A stretch of 64,000 nucleotides of DNA from contig NZ_JAUASW010000002.1 in assembly GCF_030345705.1 (NCBI RefSeq), positions 682,001 to 746,000 of the forward strand. Direction: 5' to 3'. The stretch's first letter is position 1. Every line of letters starts with the position of its first letter. This document shows positions 33,256-40,735 of this stretch, in pieces. A program made the position numbers and the translations under genes. This stretch comes from Pelomonas sp. SE-A7. GTDB taxonomy: Bacteria > Pseudomonadota > Gammaproteobacteria > Burkholderiales > Burkholderiaceae_C. Under the pieces are notes generated by a model, which saw only the letters and a program-made list of their open reading frames with translations, searched no databases and had not been told where the DNA came from.

Positions 33256-33620
33256 TTCAGAGATTGAAGATAGGCCAGCACATCTTCCAGCTGCTGCGCA
33301 TCAAAGATGGGCTTGTCGCGCCAGCGTTCGCCCACGTGCTGCAGACCGGCGGTCGGGCCGAAGACCGGCATCATCGATCCGGCGCGCGGCTCGGTCATGC
33401 GCTGGCGCAGCTGCTGGGGCGTCAATCGGCTGGCCACGCCGGCCAGGTCGGGCGCCAGATTGCCCTGCTGGCGCTGCTCGGCGATGGGCGCCGCATGGCA
33501 CAGCAGGCACAGGCCCTGCTCACGGCTGGCCACCAGGGCCCGGCCGCGCGCGGCATCGCCTTCGGCCGCCTGCGCGCTCCAGGCGCAGGCCGCCAGCAAG
33601 GCGACGCCCAACGGCTTCAT
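33252..33620 (-). CDS. soxX: Sulfur oxidation c-type cytochrome SoxX
   Basis: A 122-residue monohaem cytochrome c: signal peptide (LGVALLAACAWSAQAA), haem site CLLCH, and the axial methionine in AGSMMPVFG. The length and the LAPDLAGVASRLTPQQLRQR block fit SoxX. It partners with SoxA and passes electrons to the respiratory chain. Its ATG overlaps the stop of the Mo-hydroxylase large-subunit gene by four bases and its stop overlaps soxY by four, so translation is coupled through the unit. Confidence 0.9.
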   Translation of the reverse strand: MKPLGVALLAACAWSAQAAEGDAARGRALVASREQGLCLLCHAAPIAEQRQQGNLAPDLAGVASRLTPQQLRQRMTEPRAGSMMPVFGPTAGLQHVGERWRDKPIFDAQQLEDVLAYLQSLK

Positions 33621-35779
33621 GTGGCCAGGCTGTGCTTGCTCAGCGGCAACTCGCGGATGCGCTTGCCGGTGGCCGCAAAGATCGCGTTCAGCACGGCCGG
33701 CGCCGCCACCGCGATGGTGGGCTCGCCCACGCCGCCCCAGAAACCGCCCGAGGGCACCAGCACGGTCTCAACCGCCGGGCAGTCGGCCATCTTCATGACC
33801 GGGTAGTCATGGAAGTTGCTCTGCTCGATGCGGCCGTTCTTCAGCGTGCATTCGCCGAACAGCGCGGCCGACAGGCCATAGACGAAGGAGCCCTCGACCT
33901 GGGCCGCGATCTGCTGCGGATTGACCGCATGGCCGGGGTCGGTGGCGGCGGTGATCTTGTGGATCTTCAGCTGGCCCTTCTTGCTGACCGAGACCTCGGC
34001 GCAGGCCGCCACATAGCTGCCGAAGCCCTGGATCTGGGCCAGGCCGCGGTAGCGTCCCTTGGGCGCCTGCTTGCCCCAGCCGGCGCGCTCGGCCACGGCG
34101 TTGAGAACCGCCAGATGGCGAGGCGAACCGGCGAGCAATTCGCGGCGCAGGGCCAGCGGATCGCGCTTGGCGGCATGCGCCACTTCGTCGATGAAGCATT
34201 CCAGGTAGACCGCGTTCTGGTTCAGGTTGACGCCGCGCCAGAAGCCTGGCGGCACCGGCGGGTTGCGCATCGCATGGTCGATCAGCAGGGCCGGCAGCTT
34301 GTAGCCCAGCGCGCCTTCGGCGCCACCATCGTTGAGGCCCTGGAACACCGCCGGGTCCTTGCCCTCGCGGATGTTCTGCGGGAACAGGCCGGCCACGATG
34401 GACTGGCCCGAGATCCGCATGTGCAGCCCGGTGACGCGGCCCTCGGCATCCAGGCCGGCGCTGAGCTTGCACTGGGTGACCGGGTGGTAGCGGCCATGCT
34501 GCATGTCCTCCTCGCGGCTCCAGATCAGCTTGACCGGCGTGCCGGGGAATTCCCTGGCAATCTTCACAACCTGGGTGACCCAGTCCTGGGTCGCGCCACG
34601 CCGGCCGAAGCCGCCGCCGAGGTGCAGCTTGTAGACCTCGCAGGCCGTGGCCGGCAGGCCGGCAGCCTCAGACGTGGCGGCCAGGGCGGCCTCGCCGCTC
34701 TGGGTCGGGGTCCAGACCTCGCAGCGCTCCGGGGTCCAGCGCGCCGTGGCGTTCATCACCTCCATGCAGGCATGGTTCTGGTACGGATAGCCGTAAACCG
34801 CCTCGACCCGCCGGCTGCTGGCCGCGATGGCGGCTCGCGCATCGCCCTTGCTGCTGCCGACGACGGCATCGCTGGCTTCCAGGCCGGCCTTCAGCGTGGC
34901 AGCGATCTGGGCGCTGTCCAGGCCGGCATTGGGGCCCTCGGCCCATTCGATGGGCAGCAGATCCAGCGCGGTCTTGGCCCGCCACCAGGTGTCGGCCACC
35001 ACGGCCACGGCCGTGTCGCCGACCTTGAGCACCTTCTTGACGCCGGGCCGCTGCAGCACGGCCGTCGCATCGAAGGACCTGAGCTTGCCGCCGAACACCG
35101 GGCAGTCCTTGATGGCTGCGTTCAACATTCCGTGCAGCTTCAGGTCCATGCCATAGACCTGGCTGCCATTCAGTTTGGCCTTGGTGTCGAGCCGGCGCAT
35201 GGGACGGCCGGCCAGGCGCCAGCTCTTGGGGTCCTTGAGCGGTATCTCGGTCGGTGCCGGCAACTGCGCAGCCGCGGCCGCCAACTGGCCGTAGCGCAGG
35301 CCACGGCCGCTGGGCTTGTGGACGACCACGCCCTCGCGCGCCTGGCAGTCGGCTGCCTCGACCTTCCATTCATTCGCCGCCGCCTGCACCAGCAGCATCC
35401 GCGCCGCCGCCCCGCCCTTGCGCACATAGTCCTGCGATTCGCGGATGCCGCGGCTGCCGCCGGTGGAGAAGCTGCCCCAGGGCCGCTTGCGCGCCAGGCT
35501 CTGGCCCGGCGTCGGGTATTCGGTCGTGACCTGGTTCCAGTCGCACTCCATCTCCTCGGCCACCAGCTGGGCCAGGCCGGTCAGCGTGCCCTGGCCCATC
35601 TCGGAGCGAGCGATGCGGATCACGATCGTATCGTCGGGTTTGACCACGACCCAGGCATTGAGCTCGTCCGGCTGCACCGGCTGGGCAAGACCTGGCACCT
35701 GAAAGCCGACCAGCAGGCCGCCGGCCGTAGCCGCTCCGCTGGTCAGCAGGAACTCGCGTCGCGTGGTGACCGTGCTCAT
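33617..35779 (-). CDS. Molybdopterin-binding subunit of an isoquinoline/aldehyde-oxidoreductase-type Mo-hydroxylase (IorB-like)
   Basis: A 720-residue subunit of the xanthine dehydrogenase family. The N-terminus carries a Tat-like leader (TTRREFLLTSGAATAGG), so the enzyme works in the periplasm. Residues for the Mo cofactor are visible in GGSRGIRES, LGGGFGRRG and FWRGVNLNQNAVY, and the catalytic glutamate lies in GGVGEPTIAVAAP near the end. The two-subunit make-up without an FAD subunit fits isoquinoline 1-oxidoreductase relatives, which pass electrons to cytochromes. The true substrate is not known. It is coupled to the (2Fe-2S) gene upstream and soxX downstream by four-base overlaps. The longer frame to 36298 is overlap with the small subunit and was rejected. 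Confidence 0.9.
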   Translation of the reverse strand: MSTVTTRREFLLTSGAATAGGLLVGFQVPGLAQPVQPDELNAWVVVKPDDTIVIRIARSEMGQGTLTGLAQLVAEEMECDWNQVTTEYPTPGQSLARKRPWGSFSTGGSRGIRESQDYVRKGGAAARMLLVQAAANEWKVEAADCQAREGVVVHKPSGRGLRYGQLAAAAAQLPAPTEIPLKDPKSWRLAGRPMRRLDTKAKLNGSQVYGMDLKLHGMLNAAIKDCPVFGGKLRSFDATAVLQRPGVKKVLKVGDTAVAVVADTWWRAKTALDLLPIEWAEGPNAGLDSAQIAATLKAGLEASDAVVGSSKGDARAAIAASSRRVEAVYGYPYQNHACMEVMNATARWTPERCEVWTPTQSGEAALAATSEAAGLPATACEVYKLHLGGGFGRRGATQDWVTQVVKIAREFPGTPVKLIWSREEDMQHGRYHPVTQCKLSAGLDAEGRVTGLHMRISGQSIVAGLFPQNIREGKDPAVFQGLNDGGAEGALGYKLPALLIDHAMRNPPVPPGFWRGVNLNQNAVYLECFIDEVAHAAKRDPLALRRELLAGSPRHLAVLNAVAERAGWGKQAPKGRYRGLAQIQGFGSYVAACAEVSVSKKGQLKIHKITAATDPGHAVNPQQIAAQVEGSFVYGLSAALFGECTLKNGRIEQSNFHDYPVMKMADCPAVETVLVPSGGFWGGVGEPTIAVAAPAVLNAIFAATGKRIRELPLSKHSLAT

Positions 35780-36276
35780 GCCTGGCTCCCCTGGTCGACG
35801 ATGGCGATGGGGATGCTCTTGCGCGGCGTCTGGCCGGCCGCCAGGTGGATGGCGGCGCGCACCCGGTTGTAGGTGCCGCAGCGGCAGATGTTGGTGATGG
35901 CCGCGTCTATGTCGGCGTCCGTGGGCTTGGGCTTGGTCTTGAGCAGGGCCGCGGCGGCCATGATCATGCCGCTCTGGCAGAAGCCGCACTGCGGCACGTC
36001 CAGCTCGTACCAGGCCTTCTGCACCGGATGCTCGGCCTGGGCCGACAGGCCCTCGATGCTGACGATCTTCTGCTTGGGGCTGAGCGCCGAGACCGGCATA
36101 ACGCAGGAGCGCGTGGCCTGGCCGTCGATGTGGACCGTGCAGGCCCCGCATTGGGCCAGGCCGCAGCCGTACTTGGTGCCGGTCAGGCCCATCTGCTCGC
36201 GCAGGGCCCACAGCAGGGGAGTGTCGGGTTCGGCTTCGACTTCGCGCAGCGCGCCATTGATGTTCAGTTGCGGCAT
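35776..36276 (-). CDS. (2Fe-2S) subunit of the Mo-hydroxylase (IorA-like)
   Basis: A 166-residue iron-sulfur subunit with two clusters: a plant-type ferredoxin cluster (CGLAQCGACTVH plus the later SCVMP cysteine) and a helical cluster (CGFCQSG and CRCGTYNR). It transfers electrons from the Mo site to an outside acceptor. AGGAG precedes the ATG at 36276, and the N-terminus MPQLNINGALREVEAEPD is the family start; the longer frame was rejected. It is the first gene of the unit ending with soxA, and its stop overlaps the large-subunit start by four bases. Members of this pair without an FAD subunit use cytochrome-type acceptors, and soxX lies two genes on. Confidence 0.92.
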   Translation of the reverse strand: MPQLNINGALREVEAEPDTPLLWALREQMGLTGTKYGCGLAQCGACTVHIDGQATRSCVMPVSALSPKQKIVSIEGLSAQAEHPVQKAWYELDVPQCGFCQSGMIMAAAALLKTKPKPTDADIDAAITNICRCGTYNRVRAAIHLAAGQTPRKSIPIAIVDQGSQA

Positions 36277-36401
36277 CGGCAAGGCTCCTGATCGACAACT
36301 AGCAACAGCGGCGCAGCGTAGCAGGATCGCCTGGTGCGTGCAGCACACCACAAGCGCACCGCCCTGCCCTAGACTGGGCCGGCCCACCGACCTCGCTGCC
36401 C

Positions 36402-37541
36402 ATGCTCCACGAATCGACGCTGCTGCTGGTTGAAGTCCTGTTCACCTTGCTGACCACCGGCTTGCTGGTGATCGCCGCCCTGATGATCGGGCGCCATGCC
36501 GAACTGCGCAGTTGGGCCCTGGGCAACGTGGTGGCCTGCCTCGGTCTGGCCGTGGGCATACAGACCGGCCTGCCGGTGTTCTTCCATGCGGTGCTGGGCT
36601 ATGGCTTCATGGGCCTGGGCCAGGCCCTGGTCTGGCGTGGCCTGCGGCGCTTCTGCGGGCTGGAGCTGTCGCGCATTTCCATTGCCGCCATCACCCTTGC
36701 CGCCATGGCGCTGCCGGCCTATTTCGTCTGGGCCGAGCCCAGCCTGAACGGACGGCTGATCGTCACCGGCTTCGGCTTCGGCCTGCTGTCCCTGGTCTGC
36801 GCCGTCACCCTGGTCCAGGGCGTGCGCGACCGCATCCGGCCGGTGATGTGGGTCAGCGCCGGCGGCTTCGTCGTGCTGGGCCTGGTGCTGATGATGCGGG
36901 CCTTGTGGCTGCTGCTGTTCGGCAGCGAGCAGGCCGACCAGGAACTGGTGATGAACGCCACGCTGTTCATGATCCCGCCAGCCCAGGTCTGCATCGCCTT
37001 CGGTCTGGTGTTGATGATCACGCGCCGCTATGCCGAGGAGCTGCGCCGGCTCTCGCTGACCGATCGCGTCACCGGCGCCTACAACCGCGCCGGCCTGGAC
37101 AGCCTGGGCCAGCGCATGCTGCAACGGGCTCGCCGCTCGGGCCGCGGCGTGGTGCTGGTGCTGATCGAGGTCGATCATTTCGACCACATCACTTCCAACT
37201 TCGGACCGGGTGCCGGCGACGAGGTGCTGCGCCAGCTGGCCACCCTGCTGCTGGCCCAGCTGCGGCCCGGCGACATGGTGGTGCGCTACGGCGGCGAGGA
37301 ATTCCTGGTGCTGCTGGACGGTGTCGATGCGGGCATCGCGGCCAAGGTCTGCGAGCGGGTCCGCAAGCAGGTGGTCGAGTCGCGCATCCAGCTGCCTAAC
37401 GCCGAACTGAACTACACGACCAGCCTGGGCCTGGCCGGGTCCGAGGCCCGCGGTCATGAGCTTGAACGCCTGGTCGAAAGTGCCGATGCCGCCTTGCAAA
37501 AAGCCAAGCTGGATGGTGGGAATCGGGTGCTTGCCGGCTAG
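36402..37541 (+). CDS. Membrane-bound GGDEF protein with altered active site
   Basis: A 379-residue protein: six or seven hydrophobic segments in residues 5-205, then a GGDEF domain from about 215. GGEEF (residues 297-301) and a RxxD inhibitory site (RPGD) are kept. The substrate-binding strand is not canonical: where active enzymes have D-x-D-x-F-K-x-x-N-D and G-H, this one has E256-V-D-H-F-D-H-I-T264-S and G-P. The guanine-binding Asn, the first metal Asp, the Lys and the His are thus replaced. It may be a poor or inactive cyclase, perhaps a receptor through its I-site. It starts a new rightward transcript divergent from the Mo-hydroxylase unit. Confidence 0.85.
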   Translation: MLHESTLLLVEVLFTLLTTGLLVIAALMIGRHAELRSWALGNVVACLGLAVGIQTGLPVFFHAVLGYGFMGLGQALVWRGLRRFCGLELSRISIAAITLAAMALPAYFVWAEPSLNGRLIVTGFGFGLLSLVCAVTLVQGVRDRIRPVMWVSAGGFVVLGLVLMMRALWLLLFGSEQADQELVMNATLFMIPPAQVCIAFGLVLMITRRYAEELRRLSLTDRVTGAYNRAGLDSLGQRMLQRARRSGRGVVLVLIEVDHFDHITSNFGPGAGDEVLRQLATLLLAQLRPGDMVVRYGGEEFLVLLDGVDAGIAAKVCERVRKQVVESRIQLPNAELNYTTSLGLAGSEARGHELERLVESADAALQKAKLDGGNRVLAG

Positions 37542-37597
37542 AGCGACAATCACGCCGCCCGAGATGGTCGGGCGTCATCCCAATGAGACTGTAGACA

Positions 37598-37942
37598 ATG
37601 AACAAATCGGAACTGATTGAACACCTGGCCAGCAAGCACGAACTGAGCAAGGCCGAAGCCGGCCGCGTGCTGGAAACCCTGCTGGACGCCATCGTCACCA
37701 CCGTCAAGAAGGGCGGCGCTGTCACGATCCCCGGCTTTGGCTCGTTCAAGCAGCACGCTCGCGCCGCCCGCACCGGCGTGAACCCCTCGACCGGCGACAA
37801 GATCAAGATCGCCGCCGCCAAGCTGCCGAAGTTCACCGCCGGCGCCACCTTCAAGGCCGCCGTCGACCCCAAGGCTGCTGCCCGCAAGGCCGCCAAGGCC
37901 CCGGCTCCTGCTGCCAAGAAGCCGGCCGCCAAGAAGAAGTAA
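37598..37942 (+). CDS. HU family DNA-binding protein with lysine/alanine tail
   Basis: A 114-residue protein. Residues 1-90 are a normal HU fold: MNKSELIEHLASK, the VTIPGFGSF turn, and RTGVNPSTGDKIKIAA with the arm proline that intercalates DNA. Beyond that lies a tail of Lys, Ala and Pro (from PKAAARKAAKAPAP to PAAKKK), like histone H1-type tails in several betaproteobacteria. It compacts and bends DNA; the tail adds non-specific binding. Codon choice is markedly C-ending and uniform, as expected for a highly expressed gene. It ends at a hairpin shared with the convergent M56 peptidase gene. Confidence 0.95.
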   Translation: MNKSELIEHLASKHELSKAEAGRVLETLLDAIVTTVKKGGAVTIPGFGSFKQHARAARTGVNPSTGDKIKIAAAKLPKFTAGATFKAAVDPKAAARKAAKAPAPAAKKPAAKKK

Positions 37943-37959
37943 TCGCTCCCGCGATTACT
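37938..37959. terminator. Hairpin between convergent hu and M56 peptidase genes
   Basis: AGTAATCGC and GCGATTACT form a perfect 9-bp stem with a TCCC loop. It spans the HU stop codon and touches the end of the oppositely transcribed peptidase gene. There is no U-tract in either direction, so it is probably an RNA-stabilising or weak bidirectional terminator hairpin rather than a classical intrinsic terminator. Confidence 0.5.
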
Positions 37960-40262
37960 CAGCCACGGTCGAGACGGTCCAGCGCCTTCTCGACCTGGCC
38001 CCGCTCGAAGTCGCTGAGCCTGCGTGCCGTCTTGCGGTAGCGGCTCAGCACTTCGGGATCTGCGGGCATCTGCTCGGCCAGCGCCTTCAGCGTGGTGGCC
38101 AGATCGAAATCCGAACCCATGCGCGACATGCCGTTCAGCACCATCAGGGTGCCGGCCTTGTCCAGCGGTCCGCGCGCTATCAGCGTCATCAGCGCCTCGC
38201 GATGATCGAAGTCGCCGCCCAGGGCTGAGGCCGACTGCACATAGGCTTCCAGCTGCGTCGCCAGGTCCAGATGCGGCGCGATGTGCTGCAGGGCCGTGCG
38301 GCGGTCGAAGTCCGAACCCAGCAGGCGGCTGGCTTCCAGTGCCGCGTCCACGCTAGGCTTGCCCAGCGGGCGACGGTCCATCAGCTTCTCTATGGCCGTG
38401 CGCTGGTCGAAATCCGAGCCCATGGCCTTGAGCACGCCGTACCAGGCATTCAGCACCTCGGTCTGCTCCAGCTGCTGCGGAGCCAGCGCTTCCAGCACCG
38501 TGCGGCGGTCGAAGTCCGAGCCCATCTTGGCCGTGGTCTGCAGCAGGGCCACCTGCTGCGCCGCCTCCAGCGGCTGGTGCCCGATCAGCGCCACCATGGA
38601 CTCGCGGCGCTCGTAGTCGGAATCGATCTGCGCGGCCGCGGCGATCAGGCGGCCGGCGGTCTTGGCATCCAGCTTGCCCACGTCGGACAGCTTGAGCAGC
38701 GCCTGGATGCGGTTGCGGCGATGGTGGTCCTGGCCCGGCTTCTCGCAATCGGCCAGCACCGCTTCCAGCCCGCCTCGCTTGAACAGCTTGCGGGCGCGCT
38801 CGTCGGCATTGACCGCGCTTTCGGCCAGGGCCTTGGTCATGCCCTTGATCCATTCGGCACCGGCCGCATCGACCGCCTGGACCTTGCCGTTGACGCTGTA
38901 GATCTGCTTGAGCTTGCCGTCCGGCTGGCTCTCGATGCTGACGCTGCGCCGCATGCCGCCCTTCTGCTCGGTCATGCGGACCGAACCATCGATGGCGAGC
39001 AACTCGTCCTCGTCCTCATTGAACTTCAGCTCGCCGCCACGCACGCTGATGCGGGTCGAGGTGCCGTCGTTGTTGAAGACCATGCGCAGGCCGCGATGGA
39101 AGCTGACACCGTCCTCCAGCTCGACGATCCAGTCATGGTCCATGCGGCCCAGCACCACGGCCGGCACGGCCACGGCGCCGAACAGCGCCGACAACACGCA
39201 GCCCAGCACGAGCCAGCGCCACTTGAAGCCCTGCTTCTTCGCCACCACGGCCTCGCCCCCATCTTGATTCGTTGTGGTCATGTTCTGGTCCTCCAGCAGT
39301 GAACGGATGCGCTTGAGCAGCGCCGATTCGGAACGCGCCATGGCCATGGCCAGGCGCGGGGCCCGCGCGCGGCGGACCACGATCTGCTCGGCGCAGGCAT
39401 AGAGACTCTCGGCCAGCGCGCGCGGCCGGCCCGAGGCCTGGGCCGCCCAGCGGTCGCAGGCCAGCTCGGCCAGCTCGTCGAGCCGGCGCAGCGCCAGGCC
39501 GTTGAGCGGTTGCAGCCAGCCCAAGGCGGCCACAGCCTGGCCGGCCAGGCGCCAGGCCGGGTCGCGGCGCTGCAGATGGGCGATCTCATGGGCCAGCACC
39601 GCTTCGCACTGGCCGGCATCGAGCTTGAGCGCCAGCCAGCGCGGCAGGCAGACCGTGCCGCCGGGCGCCACCAGCGGGCTGGTCCAGCGCTCGCTCAGGC
39701 GCAGCGGCGGCGTGCGCACGCCGGCCAGCTCGGCCAGGCGCGAGGCGCTGTCCTGCCAGCGATCCGCGGCGACCTGCAGCCGCCCGACCCGCCAATGCAG
39801 CAGGCCCAGGCGCAGCAGCAGCAGAACGATGGAAGCGACCGCCACCAGGGCCCAGGCCAGGGTCAGCAGGCCGGCGGCATTGGCCAGGCGGGACGGCAGG
39901 GGCAGGTCTTGCCGACTCTGCTCCTCGATCTTCTCGGAACTGGCGGCCTGGGCCGGCGCCACCGGTTCGCGGCGCAGCAGCGGGGGCTCTACCGAGCTCA
40001 AGACCAGGCCGACGTTGCTGGGTTCCGCCGCCGAGCTGATCGCCGGCATCTGGAAGCGCCGCGCCATTTCGAAGGCCGAAGGCGCCAGCGCCTGAGCCGT
40101 CGCACTCAGCAGGCCACCGAACAAGGCAATGCGCCACAGCAGCTCACGCGCGGCCAGCGCGTTGCGCAGCCGCGGATGGCGCTCGGCCAGCGCGGCGCCG
40201 GCCAGCAGCACCGTGCTGTGGAGCAGGTAGTTGACGAGCCAGCTGGTGAGTGCTTCAAGCAT
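37959..40262 (-). CDS. BlaR1/MecR1-type M56 membrane metallopeptidase with GSDFD repeats
   Basis: A 767-residue protein: N-terminal membrane helices to about residue 145, then the M56 peptidase domain with the zinc motif HEIAH in AVLAHEIAHLQRRD, and a further helix near residue 350 (LVLGCVLSALFGAVAVPAVVL). The exported C-terminal half has a strand-rich stretch, then seven units of 33-34 residues sharing the core GSDFDRR-x-x-L (from about residue 530 to the end). In place of the beta-lactam sensor of BlaR1 there is this repeat region. Such proteases, signalling to BlaI, control gene expression by cleaving the repressor. It overlaps the blaI-like gene by eight bases. The signal sensed is unknown. 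Confidence 0.85.
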   Translation of the reverse strand: MLEALTSWLVNYLLHSTVLLAGAALAERHPRLRNALAARELLWRIALFGGLLSATAQALAPSAFEMARRFQMPAISSAAEPSNVGLVLSSVEPPLLRREPVAPAQAASSEKIEEQSRQDLPLPSRLANAAGLLTLAWALVAVASIVLLLLRLGLLHWRVGRLQVAADRWQDSASRLAELAGVRTPPLRLSERWTSPLVAPGGTVCLPRWLALKLDAGQCEAVLAHEIAHLQRRDPAWRLAGQAVAALGWLQPLNGLALRRLDELAELACDRWAAQASGRPRALAESLYACAEQIVVRRARAPRLAMAMARSESALLKRIRSLLEDQNMTTTNQDGGEAVVAKKQGFKWRWLVLGCVLSALFGAVAVPAVVLGRMDHDWIVELEDGVSFHRGLRMVFNNDGTSTRISVRGGELKFNEDEDELLAIDGSVRMTEQKGGMRRSVSIESQPDGKLKQIYSVNGKVQAVDAAGAEWIKGMTKALAESAVNADERARKLFKRGGLEAVLADCEKPGQDHHRRNRIQALLKLSDVGKLDAKTAGRLIAAAAQIDSDYERRESMVALIGHQPLEAAQQVALLQTTAKMGSDFDRRTVLEALAPQQLEQTEVLNAWYGVLKAMGSDFDQRTAIEKLMDRRPLGKPSVDAALEASRLLGSDFDRRTALQHIAPHLDLATQLEAYVQSASALGGDFDHREALMTLIARGPLDKAGTLMVLNGMSRMGSDFDLATTLKALAEQMPADPEVLSRYRKTARRLSDFERGQVEKALDRLDRG

Positions 40263-40653
40263 GGCGGCCTCCTCGGCGCGACAGCAGCTTGCGCATCTCG
40301 GCCAGGTCGTCGTCGGCGATCTCGCCTTCGCTGAGCAAGTGGCTCATCAGCCGGCTGGGCTGGCCCTGGAACAGGCTGCTGAGCAGGCCCGACACCATGG
40401 AGCGCTGCACCTCGGGCTCGTCCACAAGGGCGACGTAGCGCAGCTGGCGGCCGTCGCGGCTGGCGCTGATCAGGCCGCGCTTCTCGAGCCGGCTGAGCAA
40501 GGTAGCCACGGTGGTGTGGGCCAAGGGCCGGCCGCTTTCATGCAGGGCCTCGACCACTTCGGCCGTGCTGGCCTCGCCGCGCGCCCACAGCACGCGCATC
40601 AGCGTCAGCTGCAGTTCCGAAAGCGCGAGGTCGTTGCTTCTCTCTTCATCCAT
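40255..40653 (-). CDS. BlaI/MecI/CopY family transcriptional repressor
   Basis: A 132-residue winged-helix repressor: LTLMRVLWARGEASTAEVVEAL (helix-turn-helix), AHTTVATLLSRLEKRGLI (recognition helix and linker) and a C-terminal dimerisation helix pair. It binds TACA-N2-TGTA-type dyads as a dimer. Two such dyads lie directly upstream of its start (40664-40689), implying autoregulation of the blaI/M56 pair. The next-door M56 protein is probably its inactivating protease. No beta-lactamase gene adjoins. Confidence 0.92.
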   Translation of the reverse strand: MDEERSNDLALSELQLTLMRVLWARGEASTAEVVEALHESGRPLAHTTVATLLSRLEKRGLISASRDGRQLRYVALVDEPEVQRSMVSGLLSSLFQGQPSRLMSHLLSEGEIADDDLAEMRKLLSRRGGRHA

Positions 40654-40663
40654 GGCGGTTCTT

Positions 40664-40689
40664 CTACAGATGTCGTACTACAACTGTAG
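40664..40689. promoter_or_regulatory. Tandem BlaI-type operators
   Basis: Two dyads 14 bases apart: CTACAGATGTCG at 40664-40675 (one mismatch) and CTACAACTGTAG at 40678-40689 (both arms perfect). The outer bases also form a longer inverted repeat, TTCTACAG and CTGTAGAA. This agrees with the TACANNTGTA core bound by BlaI/MecI repressors. The site lies 11-36 bases upstream of the repressor start. Confidence 0.8.
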
Positions 40690-40735
40690 AAGAAAGCCCG
40701 CGAGCCTGGCAAGTGACTTTCGGCAGGGACGAAGT

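Noticed and set aside
37959..39000. GSDFD repeats considered as a DNA-level repeat or CRISPR-like array
   Set aside because: The repetition is at protein level with diverged codons and no spacers.
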